Source: a virus. From it: a DNA stretch of 29,401 bases. The DNA lies in the IMG/VR virus record IMGVR_UViG_3300020457_000059, positions 1 to 29,401 of that record, one strand, 5' to 3'. Below are positions 1-8,626 of this stretch, one piece after another. Each line of letters begins with the position of its first letter. Positions within the stretch are counted from its first letter, which is position 1. The translations under genes were made by a program, and so were the position numbers. The notes beneath the pieces are model-generated. The model was not told where the DNA came from, made no database searches, and worked only from the letters and a program-made list of their open reading frames with translations.

Positions 1-1054
1 CACGAACACCATTTACAGTTGGAACAATTTCTTTTCTATCCATAAATCTCTCTTGTGCTTGTAGCAAATCAGAGATGGTTTGTAGTGTGTCATATCCTGT
101 TAGAATAACCTTTGGTGAACCACCAGCAACACGAAGTAGTCTAATCATTTCATTTAGAACAGTTAGTGTCAATTGGCGGGCATCTGCACTTGCATATGAA
201 TCACCGAAAGTAACCTGTGCATCAAGGAAAGATGCGCTGGTTCTGTTTAGTCCGAAAATGTTGTTGACTTCGTTAGCAGTAGCACTTGTTAGAAGGTTTG
301 CAGTTGCCATAGCGTCTAATTCTGACTTAGAAGAAACAACCTTGTTTAGAGAAGTATAGTTTCTCTCGATTGTATCAACGGTAACTGAACCAGAAACCGC
401 AGTATCAGCATTATAGAATTCCAATGGCATTACAAGCATTAGATTCTGTACTTCAGCGTGATGCTTACCCATATCTTCACGCATTTGCGCTCTAATATCG
501 CCAATTCCATCATCAATCTGTGCCATTTCCATAGCCAATTCACTGAATTCAAATTGATGTGCAACAATTTTTGGGCTGGTAAACAATTGCTCGTATTTTG
601 GTGCAATTGAAGCCAATCCATCAGCAACAGTATCTAATCCAGCATTCTCAGGAACACCACCAATTAAATCTGCTCTTGGAGTTGTGGAACCAAGGTTAGC
701 CGCATCTTTTGAACCGATAGTATCAATTGCCAAGAAATTGCCACTGCCACCAGCAGGTCGCTCACTTAGAACTCTCCAACCGCTTGAAGTATATGGTCGC
801 TTTGCAATTACTGAAAGAGCATTACATTCACGGTTTAGCATAGACCAAACTTTTTGTCCATAAACTTGGTTATACAATGCACCAAGAGAAGAAGCCGCAG
901 TAGTACCACTACCGACTCCTAAAGATACATCATGGCCTGTGTGAATACCTGCCACTGCACCGACTTGCTTCAACAGTTGGTTGTTGAATCCGCCTCTTGC
1001 GCCTGTTCCGTATGTTTGTGCTTCCAAATCTGCTATTGTGTTAATATAACTCAT
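1..1054 (-). CDS. Major capsid protein, HK97-fold, C-terminus cut by window edge
   Basis: This partial minus-strand frame starts at the ATG at 1054 and stays open for 351 codons to the window edge. It starts 1 bp after the protease stop, so the two are probably co-transcribed and translationally coupled. The translation begins MSYINTIADLEAQTYG and contains segments such as YGQKVWSMLN, PYTSSGWRVL, SPKIVAHQFEFSELAME and a helical stretch around MREDMGKHHAEVQ. These fit the N-terminal arm, E-loop and spine-helix layout of HK97-like capsid proteins. The family call rests mainly on position directly after the prohead protease, on length and on overall composition; no fold search was possible. It does not carry the M-[ST]-W tag. 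Its own protein would form the shell and be the likely receptor for that tag. Confidence 0.82.
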   Translation of the reverse strand, partial: MSYINTIADLEAQTYGTGARGGFNNQLLKQVGAVAGIHTGHDVSLGVGSGTTAASSLGALYNQVYGQKVWSMLNRECNALSVIAKRPYTSSGWRVLSERPAGGSGNFLAIDTIGSKDAANLGSTTPRADLIGGVPENAGLDTVADGLASIAPKYEQLFTSPKIVAHQFEFSELAMEMAQIDDGIGDIRAQMREDMGKHHAEVQNLMLVMPLEFYNADTAVSGSVTVDTIERNYTSLNKVVSSKSELDAMATANLLTSATANEVNNIFGLNRTSASFLDAQVTFGDSYASADARQLTLTVLNEMIRLLRVAGGSPKVILTGYDTLQTISDLLQAQERFMDRKEIVPTVNGVR

Positions 1055-1055
1055 C

Positions 1056-2303
1056 TTAAATTCCCCCAACCATCTTGTGAATGTCATTCCATTCCATGTC
1101 TGCAATTTCATCCAATGTTGGTAGTGTGACTGAAGATTCTTCTTGTGCCTTTAGGATTGTTTCCTTTTCAGCAGTCAAAGACTTTCGTAGTTGTGTAAAT
1201 TCATCCTTTAGGGATGCAATTTCTGAAGCCGCATCATATTGCGACTTAGCAAGAATAGTTTCTTTTGTGTTCTTTTCAGACTCAAATCTTGCTTCAAATC
1301 TCTTTTGAAGATTATCGTATGCAATCTTTTCTAATTGCTCTTGGCGGAAAGCCTCATATGCTTTCTCAATGTTAGAAACTGACAAATCAAGTGTTTCCAA
1401 TTCTTCGTTACCAAATGCCTTAACTACCGGCATATCAGATGCAGTTGGTTTTCCACCGCTAATTACTATACGGTTTGCTGGCTCGCCAATTTCGACACCT
1501 GCGCCATCAAGGGTTGAAACATATGCCTTAGTAGCACCATCATCAAACTCTTCTTTTTCATAATCAGCATATTCAGCCATTTCCTTATCATCCATCATTT
1601 CTTTGTCACCATGACCTTCGCCATGACCTGCTTCTTTCATGTCGGGCATAGCCGCTTCTTTATCAGCCATTTCCCTCTCCATGTATTCTTCTTTTGTTTC
1701 TTCTTCTTTTCGTAGCATATTAACTTCCTCCATTAGAGTATCTAATTCTGCCAATGCTTTTTCCAATTTACTCATGTTTTTCGCCTCTTTTTCTTGTTTT
1801 AGAATATCAAATTTCGCTTCGGGGTTAATTCCTTTTTCACAGATTGTTACTTCATGTAATTCCAATTTACTGATTTCGTTATATTCACCTAATTCTGGAT
1901 GTTTTTTCTTCACCTTTTGAATTGCTTGTCCTCCAATACTAAATGACCTCAATGAACCTTTCCTAATGCCTCTATTAATTTCCTTGGCTTTTTCTATATC
2001 ATCTCTTAATTTAATTACTACAAAGAACCCAACATCATCAACTTCTGTTTTCCATAGTTTTCCATTCTTATCTCGATATGATTTTACTACTTCCCCTACT
2101 TGAACATTTGAATGGTTTGTCATTACATTTCTAAATTTTGGGTTCTCCATATAGCCATTTACTGCTTCTTGTAGTGCTTTGAGGGTGATTAAGTCATTTT
2201 GCTTATCAACGATTTCGATGCTTGCATATCCTCCAATCATTAAATCGTCGCTTTTGAGTATTCTGAAATCATTAGAACGAGTAGCCATTACTGCCGATAC
2301 CAT
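1056..2303 (-). CDS. Prohead serine protease (XkdF-like) fused to scaffold-like tail
   Basis: The protein has 415 residues from ATG 2303; a TTG nine bases upstream is in frame but less likely. Residues 10-170 look like an XkdF/HK97-type prohead protease. The domain has GGYASIEIVD, a candidate catalytic His64 in TNHSN, a candidate Ser122 in RSFSIGG, and the closing LELHEVTICEKGINPEA segment. Residues 175-400 are acidic and helical, with a His/Gly/Asp-rich stretch and long coiled coils. This is the composition of a scaffold fused to the protease, as in several phages. The last residues, DMEWNDIHKMVGGI, match the C-terminus of the gene at 5455-5703 and resemble the N-terminal tag found on many proteins here. 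Role: cleavage of capsid and cargo during head maturation. A TATA box lies just upstream. Confidence 0.85.
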   Translation of the reverse strand: MVSAVMATRSNDFRILKSDDLMIGGYASIEIVDKQNDLITLKALQEAVNGYMENPKFRNVMTNHSNVQVGEVVKSYRDKNGKLWKTEVDDVGFFVVIKLRDDIEKAKEINRGIRKGSLRSFSIGGQAIQKVKKKHPELGEYNEISKLELHEVTICEKGINPEAKFDILKQEKEAKNMSKLEKALAELDTLMEEVNMLRKEEETKEEYMEREMADKEAAMPDMKEAGHGEGHGDKEMMDDKEMAEYADYEKEEFDDGATKAYVSTLDGAGVEIGEPANRIVISGGKPTASDMPVVKAFGNEELETLDLSVSNIEKAYEAFRQEQLEKIAYDNLQKRFEARFESEKNTKETILAKSQYDAASEIASLKDEFTQLRKSLTAEKETILKAQEESSVTLPTLDEIADMEWNDIHKMVGGI

Positions 2304-2331
2304 TCTTCTCAACCCCTATCATTTTCGTTCA

Positions 2332-2340
2332 GTATATAAA
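2332..2340 (-). promoter_or_regulatory. Archaeal-type TATA box for protease-capsid transcript
   Basis: The minus strand reads TTTATATAC here, with the start codon of the protease gene 29 nt downstream at 2303. In archaea transcription starts about 25 nt after the TATA centre, so the message would be leaderless or nearly so. It lies in the short gap after the ligase stop and would give the protease and capsid genes their own late, high-level promoter. The call rests on sequence and spacing only. Confidence 0.55.
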
Positions 2341-2342
2341 AC

Positions 2343-5204
2343 TCACGGTATTTTCACTTTAGAATACTTATCTTCGTAAATATTCCATATTCCCTCATCT
2401 GTATTGGGGTCTGCTGGTTTTTGTTCATACCCTGTCCATGCAAGCCACATCTTTTCTCCCTTAACAGGCAAGTACCTAACATGCAACTTAGTTTGGAATT
2501 TATTTCCATCCAACATATATTCGTGATACCCATGTCTTTGAACACCTAATTCAACAGTACCGCTATCAATGACTTTTTCCTTTTCTATGTTAGAGGACAC
2601 TTCAGCAGGGTACTTTCCAGCCGCACCAAACAAATCAAACAACTCTTTTTCGTTTTCTAAATCAATAGTCCAATTAATTGTTTCATCATCTAATTTAATT
2701 GATAGAGTAACATTATCATCTTGTCTTGCATATATTTTGAATGGGCCACTTCTTTTCTTTTCGGGAGTTTTATATTCTTTTAACATAGCATATTTATCTG
2801 TAAAATTAGAAGAATTTATACAATTAATATATTCTGGAACGAACATATCATGCCACACTTCTTTTTCATTCTCTAAATATAACAACAACTCTTCACAGTC
2901 CATATCGTTGATTTTTTCAGAATATCTTTCTTTTTGTTCTTCAAGAGTTCCAAATCTTATCCATGTTTCTTTATTTCTCTTAAAAAGAGAGTCTAATAAT
3001 TTATGTTCTTTTCCAATAATTTTATTTTTTAATTGATTGCAACAATCTTCCTGTCTATCAGAATCAATATCAACAGTGATTGTGTTTTCTTGGTCTTGTT
3101 CTTTTAATCTTTGAATCAATTTCTGTTTTTTAATCTCTTCAGTTTCTTGAAGTATTTTATCATCGTCTGCTTGAAGTTTATTATTTACAAAAGTAATACC
3201 ATCTCTTAGATTCGCCCATTCTTTTAATTTCTGTGCTTTACCCTCTAAGATGTCTTTGTATAAATCTGATGCCTCTTTCATTAAGTAATTATGTAATTCA
3301 TTTACAGGCTTAGGCCCATTTTCTTTCAAATATCTAAATATGGTTAATGTTAAATTAGCCTGTTTAGTTTTCATAATCTCTTCAACTTGTGTTTTCCAAA
3401 CATCAATATCTAAAAGAGCATTCTTCGCCATAAGATTATTTTCTTCAAAAGAATAGAATACCAATCCTTCTGTATCAAACTTAATCAATAGATTGGCTTC
3501 TCCATGTATATGGTCTGTAATCTGTACTCCTTTTTTCAAAGCATCCACATTATAGTTTAATGACTTTTTAGTATCTTGAGATAAAAACTCCAAAGTCACT
3601 AATTTGTCTGGCATTTCGACTTCGGGAATCTCTATTACTTTAGCAGAGTACAAAGTATATCTGTCGCCTGTCTTTTTTACTTCATCCACTTTAACACGAA
3701 CAATATCACCGACATTGGCAGAAATTTTAGTATTCAATGCTTTACCAACATTCATGTATTTTTTACCGTCTATTTCTTTAATGAATTTATTATCCATATC
3801 TTCAGTACCAATATCAACACCAAGAACATAAGAATTCATATTACTCTTAGTCTTTGTTTTATCTAATACAATAACATCTATATCAACAAACTTTTTCCAC
3901 TTAATCCATTTAGGATTTTTTCTCGTACCTAAATAATATGTTGAAGTCGCATCTTTAATCACGACTCCTTCAGCAGTAGGCATGTCCATTATTTTCTTAG
4001 CATACTCATCAATATCTTTTAGACTGTCTGCCATTCGAGTATCTTTTTTTGATGGGAAAACTAAATGTTCAGAAGAATGAGCAGAATAGTTATTGAACAT
4101 AATACCCATTCTATTTTCTAATTCTTCGTCTAATAGAGTCTGCTCATCATGTCGCATAATATCAAAAACATGGCATCTTAGTTTAGCCTCTTTGTATTTA
4201 TCTTTGAATACATGAGCAATAGTATCTGCTCGATGCAGTGCATCATCACCGGAAAATAAAATCAATTCAGCATCTAAAATACAATCACCAAAATGCTTTT
4301 TTCTCAATTCACTAACAATGTCTTTGCACTTATCAGTGATGTTTTTCTTATTATACGAATACACCTTTATTGAATTGTCTAACTTGTGCAATTGTACACG
4401 CATGCCATCATATTTTTCTTGAACATACCATTGGCCACTAAAGCCTTTCAATTCTTTAAGGTCGCCAATCTCAAATATGCGATACATTGGTTTATTGGGA
4501 ATAATGAAATCACTAATAGACTTCTCATCTTCGGACTTCTTTTCAGACTTCTTCATCTCGATGTCCTTCAATTCCTCCCATTCTTCTTCTTCATGTTGAG
4601 AGAAAAAGATTAACTGCAACATATCCATAGCCGCTTTTACCTTCTTTTCGACCTTCTTTGAGTCTTTTCCATCCCCATAATGCTCAATAATATACAGGGC
4701 TATGTCGTCAGATTGTAGGTCAAGACCCTCTAAGCCATCCGTTAAATCGTCGGGTTCCATGTCTTTTATTGCATATGCTGAAGGAGTTAATGCTTTAGTG
4801 TTGTTCCTTAACGCATAATGAACGAATTTAATCATAGATTCGGGATTATTCATTAATTCCTCAAGAACACTACCTTTGAATCTTTTAGCGAAAGGGTCGG
4901 CAACTAAATCAGAATTATATCTAACTAACTTAATTTTTTCATATAATTCCTTTGCTTGATTTGATTCAACATTATTAATTTCTTTATCATCAAAAATCTC
5001 AGCATCAATAAAATTCTTCAATTCTTTACCTGCCGCATCTAATTCTTCATAAGATTCTTCTATCAAATCAACTGTTTTACGCCAACGACTTCCATATTCT
5101 TTGGGGTCGTGCCTTGCTGATAAATAGGCAACCCTTGTTTTTTCAAACAAACGAATAATTTCGATAGAAGGCTGTCTATCTTTTTCGATAGAACCTAATT
5201 TCAT
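2343..5204 (-). CDS. ATP-dependent DNA ligase with long N- and C-terminal extensions
   Basis: The protein has 953 residues. The nucleotidyltransferase core is clear: motif I EKYDGMRV with catalytic Lys264, motif III DCILDAELILF (307-317), motif IIIa CHVFDIM (344-350), motif IV AEGVVIKD (411-418) and motif V PKWIKWKKF (431-439). An OB-fold region follows to about 540. Residues 1-235 look like the helical DNA-binding domain of archaeal ligases. After the OB fold come a possible winged-helix segment (about 620-690), charged helices, and a beta-rich C-terminal domain (about 820-940, including DSGTVELGVQ and MWLAWTG). That last part may be related to the phosphoesterase domain of bacterial LigD, but this is only a weak resemblance. 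The protein is much larger than ordinary archaeal ligases of about 600 residues. It would seal nicks in viral DNA. Its place inside the head-gene array is unusual. Confidence 0.9.
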   Translation of the reverse strand: MKLGSIEKDRQPSIEIIRLFEKTRVAYLSARHDPKEYGSRWRKTVDLIEESYEELDAAGKELKNFIDAEIFDDKEINNVESNQAKELYEKIKLVRYNSDLVADPFAKRFKGSVLEELMNNPESMIKFVHYALRNNTKALTPSAYAIKDMEPDDLTDGLEGLDLQSDDIALYIIEHYGDGKDSKKVEKKVKAAMDMLQLIFFSQHEEEEWEELKDIEMKKSEKKSEDEKSISDFIIPNKPMYRIFEIGDLKELKGFSGQWYVQEKYDGMRVQLHKLDNSIKVYSYNKKNITDKCKDIVSELRKKHFGDCILDAELILFSGDDALHRADTIAHVFKDKYKEAKLRCHVFDIMRHDEQTLLDEELENRMGIMFNNYSAHSSEHLVFPSKKDTRMADSLKDIDEYAKKIMDMPTAEGVVIKDATSTYYLGTRKNPKWIKWKKFVDIDVIVLDKTKTKSNMNSYVLGVDIGTEDMDNKFIKEIDGKKYMNVGKALNTKISANVGDIVRVKVDEVKKTGDRYTLYSAKVIEIPEVEMPDKLVTLEFLSQDTKKSLNYNVDALKKGVQITDHIHGEANLLIKFDTEGLVFYSFEENNLMAKNALLDIDVWKTQVEEIMKTKQANLTLTIFRYLKENGPKPVNELHNYLMKEASDLYKDILEGKAQKLKEWANLRDGITFVNNKLQADDDKILQETEEIKKQKLIQRLKEQDQENTITVDIDSDRQEDCCNQLKNKIIGKEHKLLDSLFKRNKETWIRFGTLEEQKERYSEKINDMDCEELLLYLENEKEVWHDMFVPEYINCINSSNFTDKYAMLKEYKTPEKKRSGPFKIYARQDDNVTLSIKLDDETINWTIDLENEKELFDLFGAAGKYPAEVSSNIEKEKVIDSGTVELGVQRHGYHEYMLDGNKFQTKLHVRYLPVKGEKMWLAWTGYEQKPADPNTDEGIWNIYEDKYSKVKIP

Positions 5205-5215
5205 CTATATCACTT

Positions 5216-5452
5216 CTATTCGTAATCAACCATTTGTCCGCCTAATCCATAACCTTCTTTATCTCGGTTCTTAGGTATTAGGTTTTTAGCGTTCTCTGCT
5301 TTAGGTCGCTTTACTTTAACAACTTCAGAATCCGCTTTTTCTGGGCTTCTGTTATTGTCATTTAGTGAAAGTGACAATTCTTCTTTTGCGGCTCTCGCTT
5401 TTTCAATAGCAAGGCTAACTACTCTTTCTTTTTTAGTTACTCTTTCTGGCAT
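5216..5452 (-). CDS. Small basic hypothetical protein
   Basis: This is a 78-residue Lys/Arg-rich protein beginning MPERVTKKERVVSLAIEKARAAKEE, with a helical N-terminal half and a low-complexity C-terminal half ending GLGGQMVDYE. It has no recognisable domain and no M-[ST]-W tag. It sits 2 bp after the stop of the coiled-coil gene upstream and 11 bp before the ligase, with a GAGGGAT ribosome site overlapping the previous stop. Co-expression with the head genes is likely. Function unknown. Confidence 0.7.
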   Translation of the reverse strand: MPERVTKKERVVSLAIEKARAAKEELSLSLNDNNRSPEKADSEVVKVKRPKAENAKNLIPKNRDKEGYGLGGQMVDYE

Positions 5453-5454
5453 AT

Positions 5455-5703
5455 TTATCCCTCAACATTTTCAACCATCTTATGTATTTCCGACCAATCC
5501 ATTGTTGAAATATCCTTTGCAATTCCTGTTGGAGTACCAATGGAATTATCCATAGCAGGTGTCGGACTATCCGTTACAACGAATCCGGCTTTCATAAGAA
5601 TGCTATCTTTTGCATAAATTGTTTTTTCCAATGCCTCAACTTTTGAAGTTAAGGCTTTAATTATCTGCAATAATTCTTCATTAATTGTTTTTTCTTCTGT
5701 CAT
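5455..5703 (-). CDS. Small coiled-coil protein with scaffold-like C-terminal motif
   Basis: The protein has 82 residues. Residues 1-40 form a predicted coiled coil (ELLQIIKALTSKVEALEKTI), followed by a flexible Pro/Thr/Gly linker. The tail STMDWSEIHKMVENVEG nearly copies the end of the protease/scaffold protein (DMEWNDIHKMV). The shared tail is the important observation. Coiled coil plus a short C-terminal docking peptide is the architecture of small phage scaffolding proteins, whose C-terminus binds the coat. It may be an independent scaffold or a chaperone for head assembly. The ribosome site is GAGATGAT, ending 5 nt before the ATG. Confidence 0.78.
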   Translation of the reverse strand: MTEEKTINEELLQIIKALTSKVEALEKTIYAKDSILMKAGFVVTDSPTPAMDNSIGTPTGIAKDISTMDWSEIHKMVENVEG

Positions 5704-5707
5704 AATA

Positions 5708-5947
5708 TCATCTCTTTTCTCTTGCTTCTTTGCATTTGTTACAATAATTTATCTTAGACTTTTGATATTCTTTATTATATTTACTTAATGCCCTACCACA
5801 CATAGCGCACCTATATTTTGGTTGGTCGGGTTTTCGAGTAGCACCTCTTCTTTTATCACCCATTCTCCAATTTCGTTGGGCTTGTTTGAATCTTTTGTAT
5901 CTTTCATCTTTATTATCTTCATCAACTTTAATTACATCTCTCCACAT
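5708..5947 (-). CDS. Tagged zinc-ribbon protein
   Basis: This 79-residue protein starts MWRDVIKVDED, a shortened version of the common tag without the residue between Met and Trp. A basic helical stretch rich in Arg, Lys and Gln follows (13-45). A four-cysteine zinc ribbon closes it, with Cys47-x2-Cys50 and Cys69-x2-Cys72. A nucleic-acid-binding role is plausible from the basic region and the ribbon, but no family is recognised. A strong GGAGGACTAATT ribosome site supports the chosen start. Confidence 0.75.
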   Translation of the reverse strand: MWRDVIKVDEDNKDERYKRFKQAQRNWRMGDKRRGATRKPDQPKYRCAMCGRALSKYNKEYQKSKINYCNKCKEAREKR

Positions 5948-5949
5948 AA

Positions 5950-6312
5950 TTAGTCCTCCTTTTTCTTTTTACCATATACTAAGTCATACAATTGGCGATA
6001 CAGTAGTTCGTATTCCTTACGAAGTTTTGTAGCGGTGGCCACAATATCAATATTGCGCTCATCCATAGATTTCATTTTCTTATTCAATTTTTTATCTGAT
6101 TTAGTTAAATCTAATTCCTTGAGAGTATTAATTAATTCACCTAACTTGGTAAAATCCTGTCCAAAAAATTCTGTTGGAGAAGCCGCTTGAATTGTCTTTT
6201 TGATTCTCTTTTTTTGTTTAGCATCTAAGGAATCAAGAATATCTTTAGGAGAATCTTTTTCCTCTTTTAGAATAAATTCTTCTCCTTCTCCGTAGTAGTC
6301 CCATGTTGTCAT
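5950..6312 (-). CDS. Helical hypothetical protein
   Basis: This is a 120-residue, Lys-rich, mostly helical protein beginning MTTWDYYGEGEEFILKEE. The opening Met-Thr-Thr-Trp is reminiscent of the tag, but the following residues do not match it, so it is not counted. The start codon overlaps the stop of the 692-residue gene (ATGA), which indicates translational coupling. Because of its position just before the small scaffold candidate, a structural or assembly role is possible. Function unknown. Confidence 0.7.
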   Translation of the reverse strand: MTTWDYYGEGEEFILKEEKDSPKDILDSLDAKQKKRIKKTIQAASPTEFFGQDFTKLGELINTLKELDLTKSDKKLNKKMKSMDERNIDIVATATKLRKEYELLYRQLYDLVYGKKKKED

Positions 6313-8387
6313 TCTTCTTCACCCTCTGCTTTTTTCCTGTCTTTTGCTCTTTGTTGACTTTGTAAATATCTTTGCCTATCTTCTTCACTTTCTCCTTCCA
6401 GCCAAGATTCTCCGGCCTCACTGTAATCATATTCTTTTCTTCCAACTTCGGGTCGAGTGGTATATTCTCCTGTTTCCTCGAAATCTTTTTTCTTCTGTTC
6501 AGGAGTCACCGTAGTATCAACTTCTGCACTTGGTATAGAATCTTCTGTTCTTTTAATGGCATCATTAATTGCAGGAATCAAACCTGTAATTTCCCCAACA
6601 AGAATATTGGCTTGCTTAATATCAGATTCTTTTAATCCTAAATCTTCTAATTGTTTTGTTGCCATTTCTGGTAAAATAGTTAGCATGTCTGTTATTCCTT
6701 TCATATCAACTCCTACCATTGTATCTCTTGAAGGCTGTTTTGCTTTACCTTGTTTGAGCCATTCTTTCCATTCTTTTTTGGCTTCTTCTCCCATATCTTC
6801 TATTTCTCTAAATAGTTTTTTAATTGAGCCAACAAGATTACTTAGCATTCTGCTTGATTCTGTCAAAGACGATGATAAACTCTTAGATGGTAATTTTACT
6901 TCATCCGTTTTATCAATAAGAGCATCCGTTTTTTCAACTATGCTGCTTAAATTTCTCAAAAACTTAACATTAAATTTAGATAATAGCCCATCTATTTTTT
7001 TGTTATTTTCTTCTAATCTATCTGATACTTTACCTATTTCTTCTTTTATTTCTTTAGGTAAATTGTTTCTCATTTCTTGTATTCTGTCAAGTAATTCTGT
7101 AAAATATTCTGGAACATTTTTAATTTCTCCAAGGTCGTCAATATCTAAAGGAGTTTCTTTTGCTCTTGGGTCAGCAGATGGTCTTTCTGTTCCTTCAGAT
7201 ATTGTTTTTCCTTGTTTATCTTTGCGAGTAGTTACTTTTCTTTTAGGAACAATTATCTTTTTACCCTCTTCTGTTTCTCTCACAACAAGATTAGATAGTT
7301 TAATTTTAATCTCTTTTACTTCATTAGCAATTCTATCTTCTATTTCTTGGCGAATAGTTTCTTCTGGCAATTCTTTCAAATTTTTATTATATTCTTTGAT
7401 TTCCTCTAAATTATTTTCTAAAGATTCTAAGTAATTTTTAGCACTTTTAATTGTTTGGCGAAGATTTGTTCTCGCTCTTTTGTATGTTTCAACATGACCT
7501 TTAGTATCTCTATCTTTGAGTCTTTGTCGCAAGGTACTCATATCTCTTCTTATGCTTGGAATATTTTGCAAAGCCTTTGCTTCAGCATTAAATTTCTCTA
7601 AATGAATTTCGCCAAGCGTAGCCAATAAATCAACATCATGGTTATCTAATTTAGCCTTAGATAATTCTAACAAAGTATTATTCATATCGTGAATATTTAT
7701 TTCTCTTTTGCTTTTTTTCTTTGTATATGTATTCGTTTTCTTTTTATACATTTTACCAGAATAAATAGGGAAATCTCCATTTTCAGTAAATTCACTTGCT
7801 CTTTTAATTAGATAATTACCTTCTTTCTTTAGAGCGACCAAAGTAGTTATGAGTCTTTCAGATTTAGTTTTAGTCACATTTTTATATGGACTTTGGCCAG
7901 AAATTACTTTTTGGTCGGAAACAGGTTGAGTTATTTGAATGGTTTTAATCATCTCTCTTAATTTAGGAATTAATTCTTCATAGGTCAGAATTTCTCTTTG
8001 AAGTGAATTCTGCCTATTTGCTTCTGCGGTCTTTTGCCTTGCTTCTGCGGAAATTGCCTCTGCTGAACCTTCAGCCATTAACCTTCGTTGCTCGGCTTCT
8101 GAAACATTTCCTCTCCCTTTACCTGCATCAACTTGTGCTTGCCTTGCAGTAGCCGCACCACGATAGCGAACATCTCCTTCTAATTCGCCATAATCTTCTT
8201 CTTGTTTAGCAATAGAAATATACTTTCTATATTGAAACATATTAGAAGGATTAATGTTTTTAATCAAAGACTTCTTGATTTCTCCGGCACTTGCCTTAGC
8301 AGTAACTAACTCTCTTGTTTCATCATCCAATTCAACTTTACTTAGAACATAAAGTAAAGATTTATCTTTAGACAATTCAAAAAACAT
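6309..8387 (-). CDS. Large coiled-coil protein, unknown function
   Basis: The protein has 692 residues and is very rich in Lys, Glu, Arg and Gln, with long predicted helices. Residues 70-145 include an Ala/Arg/Gln-rich segment resembling surface-exposed or flexible filament regions. Residues 270-480 and 500-600 are coiled-coil like. The C-terminus is highly charged and disordered (SEEDRQRYLQSQQRAKDRKK). The start has a strong GAGGTGACTAA site. It lies downstream of the portal gene, where phages place head, neck or inner-core proteins, and it has no transmembrane segment. It could be an internal virion or tape-measure-like protein, but no signature proves it. Confidence 0.72.
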   Translation of the reverse strand: MFFELSKDKSLLYVLSKVELDDETRELVTAKASAGEIKKSLIKNINPSNMFQYRKYISIAKQEEDYGELEGDVRYRGAATARQAQVDAGKGRGNVSEAEQRRLMAEGSAEAISAEARQKTAEANRQNSLQREILTYEELIPKLREMIKTIQITQPVSDQKVISGQSPYKNVTKTKSERLITTLVALKKEGNYLIKRASEFTENGDFPIYSGKMYKKKTNTYTKKKSKREINIHDMNNTLLELSKAKLDNHDVDLLATLGEIHLEKFNAEAKALQNIPSIRRDMSTLRQRLKDRDTKGHVETYKRARTNLRQTIKSAKNYLESLENNLEEIKEYNKNLKELPEETIRQEIEDRIANEVKEIKIKLSNLVVRETEEGKKIIVPKRKVTTRKDKQGKTISEGTERPSADPRAKETPLDIDDLGEIKNVPEYFTELLDRIQEMRNNLPKEIKEEIGKVSDRLEENNKKIDGLLSKFNVKFLRNLSSIVEKTDALIDKTDEVKLPSKSLSSSLTESSRMLSNLVGSIKKLFREIEDMGEEAKKEWKEWLKQGKAKQPSRDTMVGVDMKGITDMLTILPEMATKQLEDLGLKESDIKQANILVGEITGLIPAINDAIKRTEDSIPSAEVDTTVTPEQKKKDFEETGEYTTRPEVGRKEYDYSEAGESWLEGESEEDRQRYLQSQQRAKDRKKAEGEEE

Positions 8388-8396
8388 TTAGTCACC

Positions 8397-8621
8397 TCAG
8401 AATGGAATATTTTCTTTTTTGTTTCTGCGCTTTGGTGGCAGAGTAATTACATCGGGAACATCTGCTGAAACAGGTTTAGCCTTATGTGTAGTATCTTGCG
8501 GTACTCCAACGCTGAAGTCTTTTGTCTTTCTTAGTTTGGTATCGGCGTTAGCGTTTATTGCTTTCACTTGTGCCAATTCTTTTTTCAATCTTATTTCTTT
8601 TTGTCTTAAATCTTCTGTCAT
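8397..8621 (-). CDS. Small hypothetical protein
   Basis: The 74-residue protein begins MTEDLRQKEIRLKKELAQVKA. The ATG at 8621 is preferred over an in-frame GTG nine bases upstream because that GTG is part of the GGTGATT ribosome site used by many genes in this window. The N-terminal half is a charged helix; the C-terminal half is low complexity and Pro/Lys rich. No tag and no known domain. Confidence 0.68.
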   Translation of the reverse strand: MTEDLRQKEIRLKKELAQVKAINANADTKLRKTKDFSVGVPQDTTHKAKPVSADVPDVITLPPKRRNKKENIPF

Positions 8622-8626
8622 ATTAA

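Noticed and set aside
6457-7434. A 325-residue open frame on the plus strand opposite the 692-residue gene
   Set aside because: The translation is Ser/Leu/Phe-rich low complexity, the typical reflection of a Lys/Glu-rich coiled-coil gene on the other strand, and it has no ribosome site or operon context.
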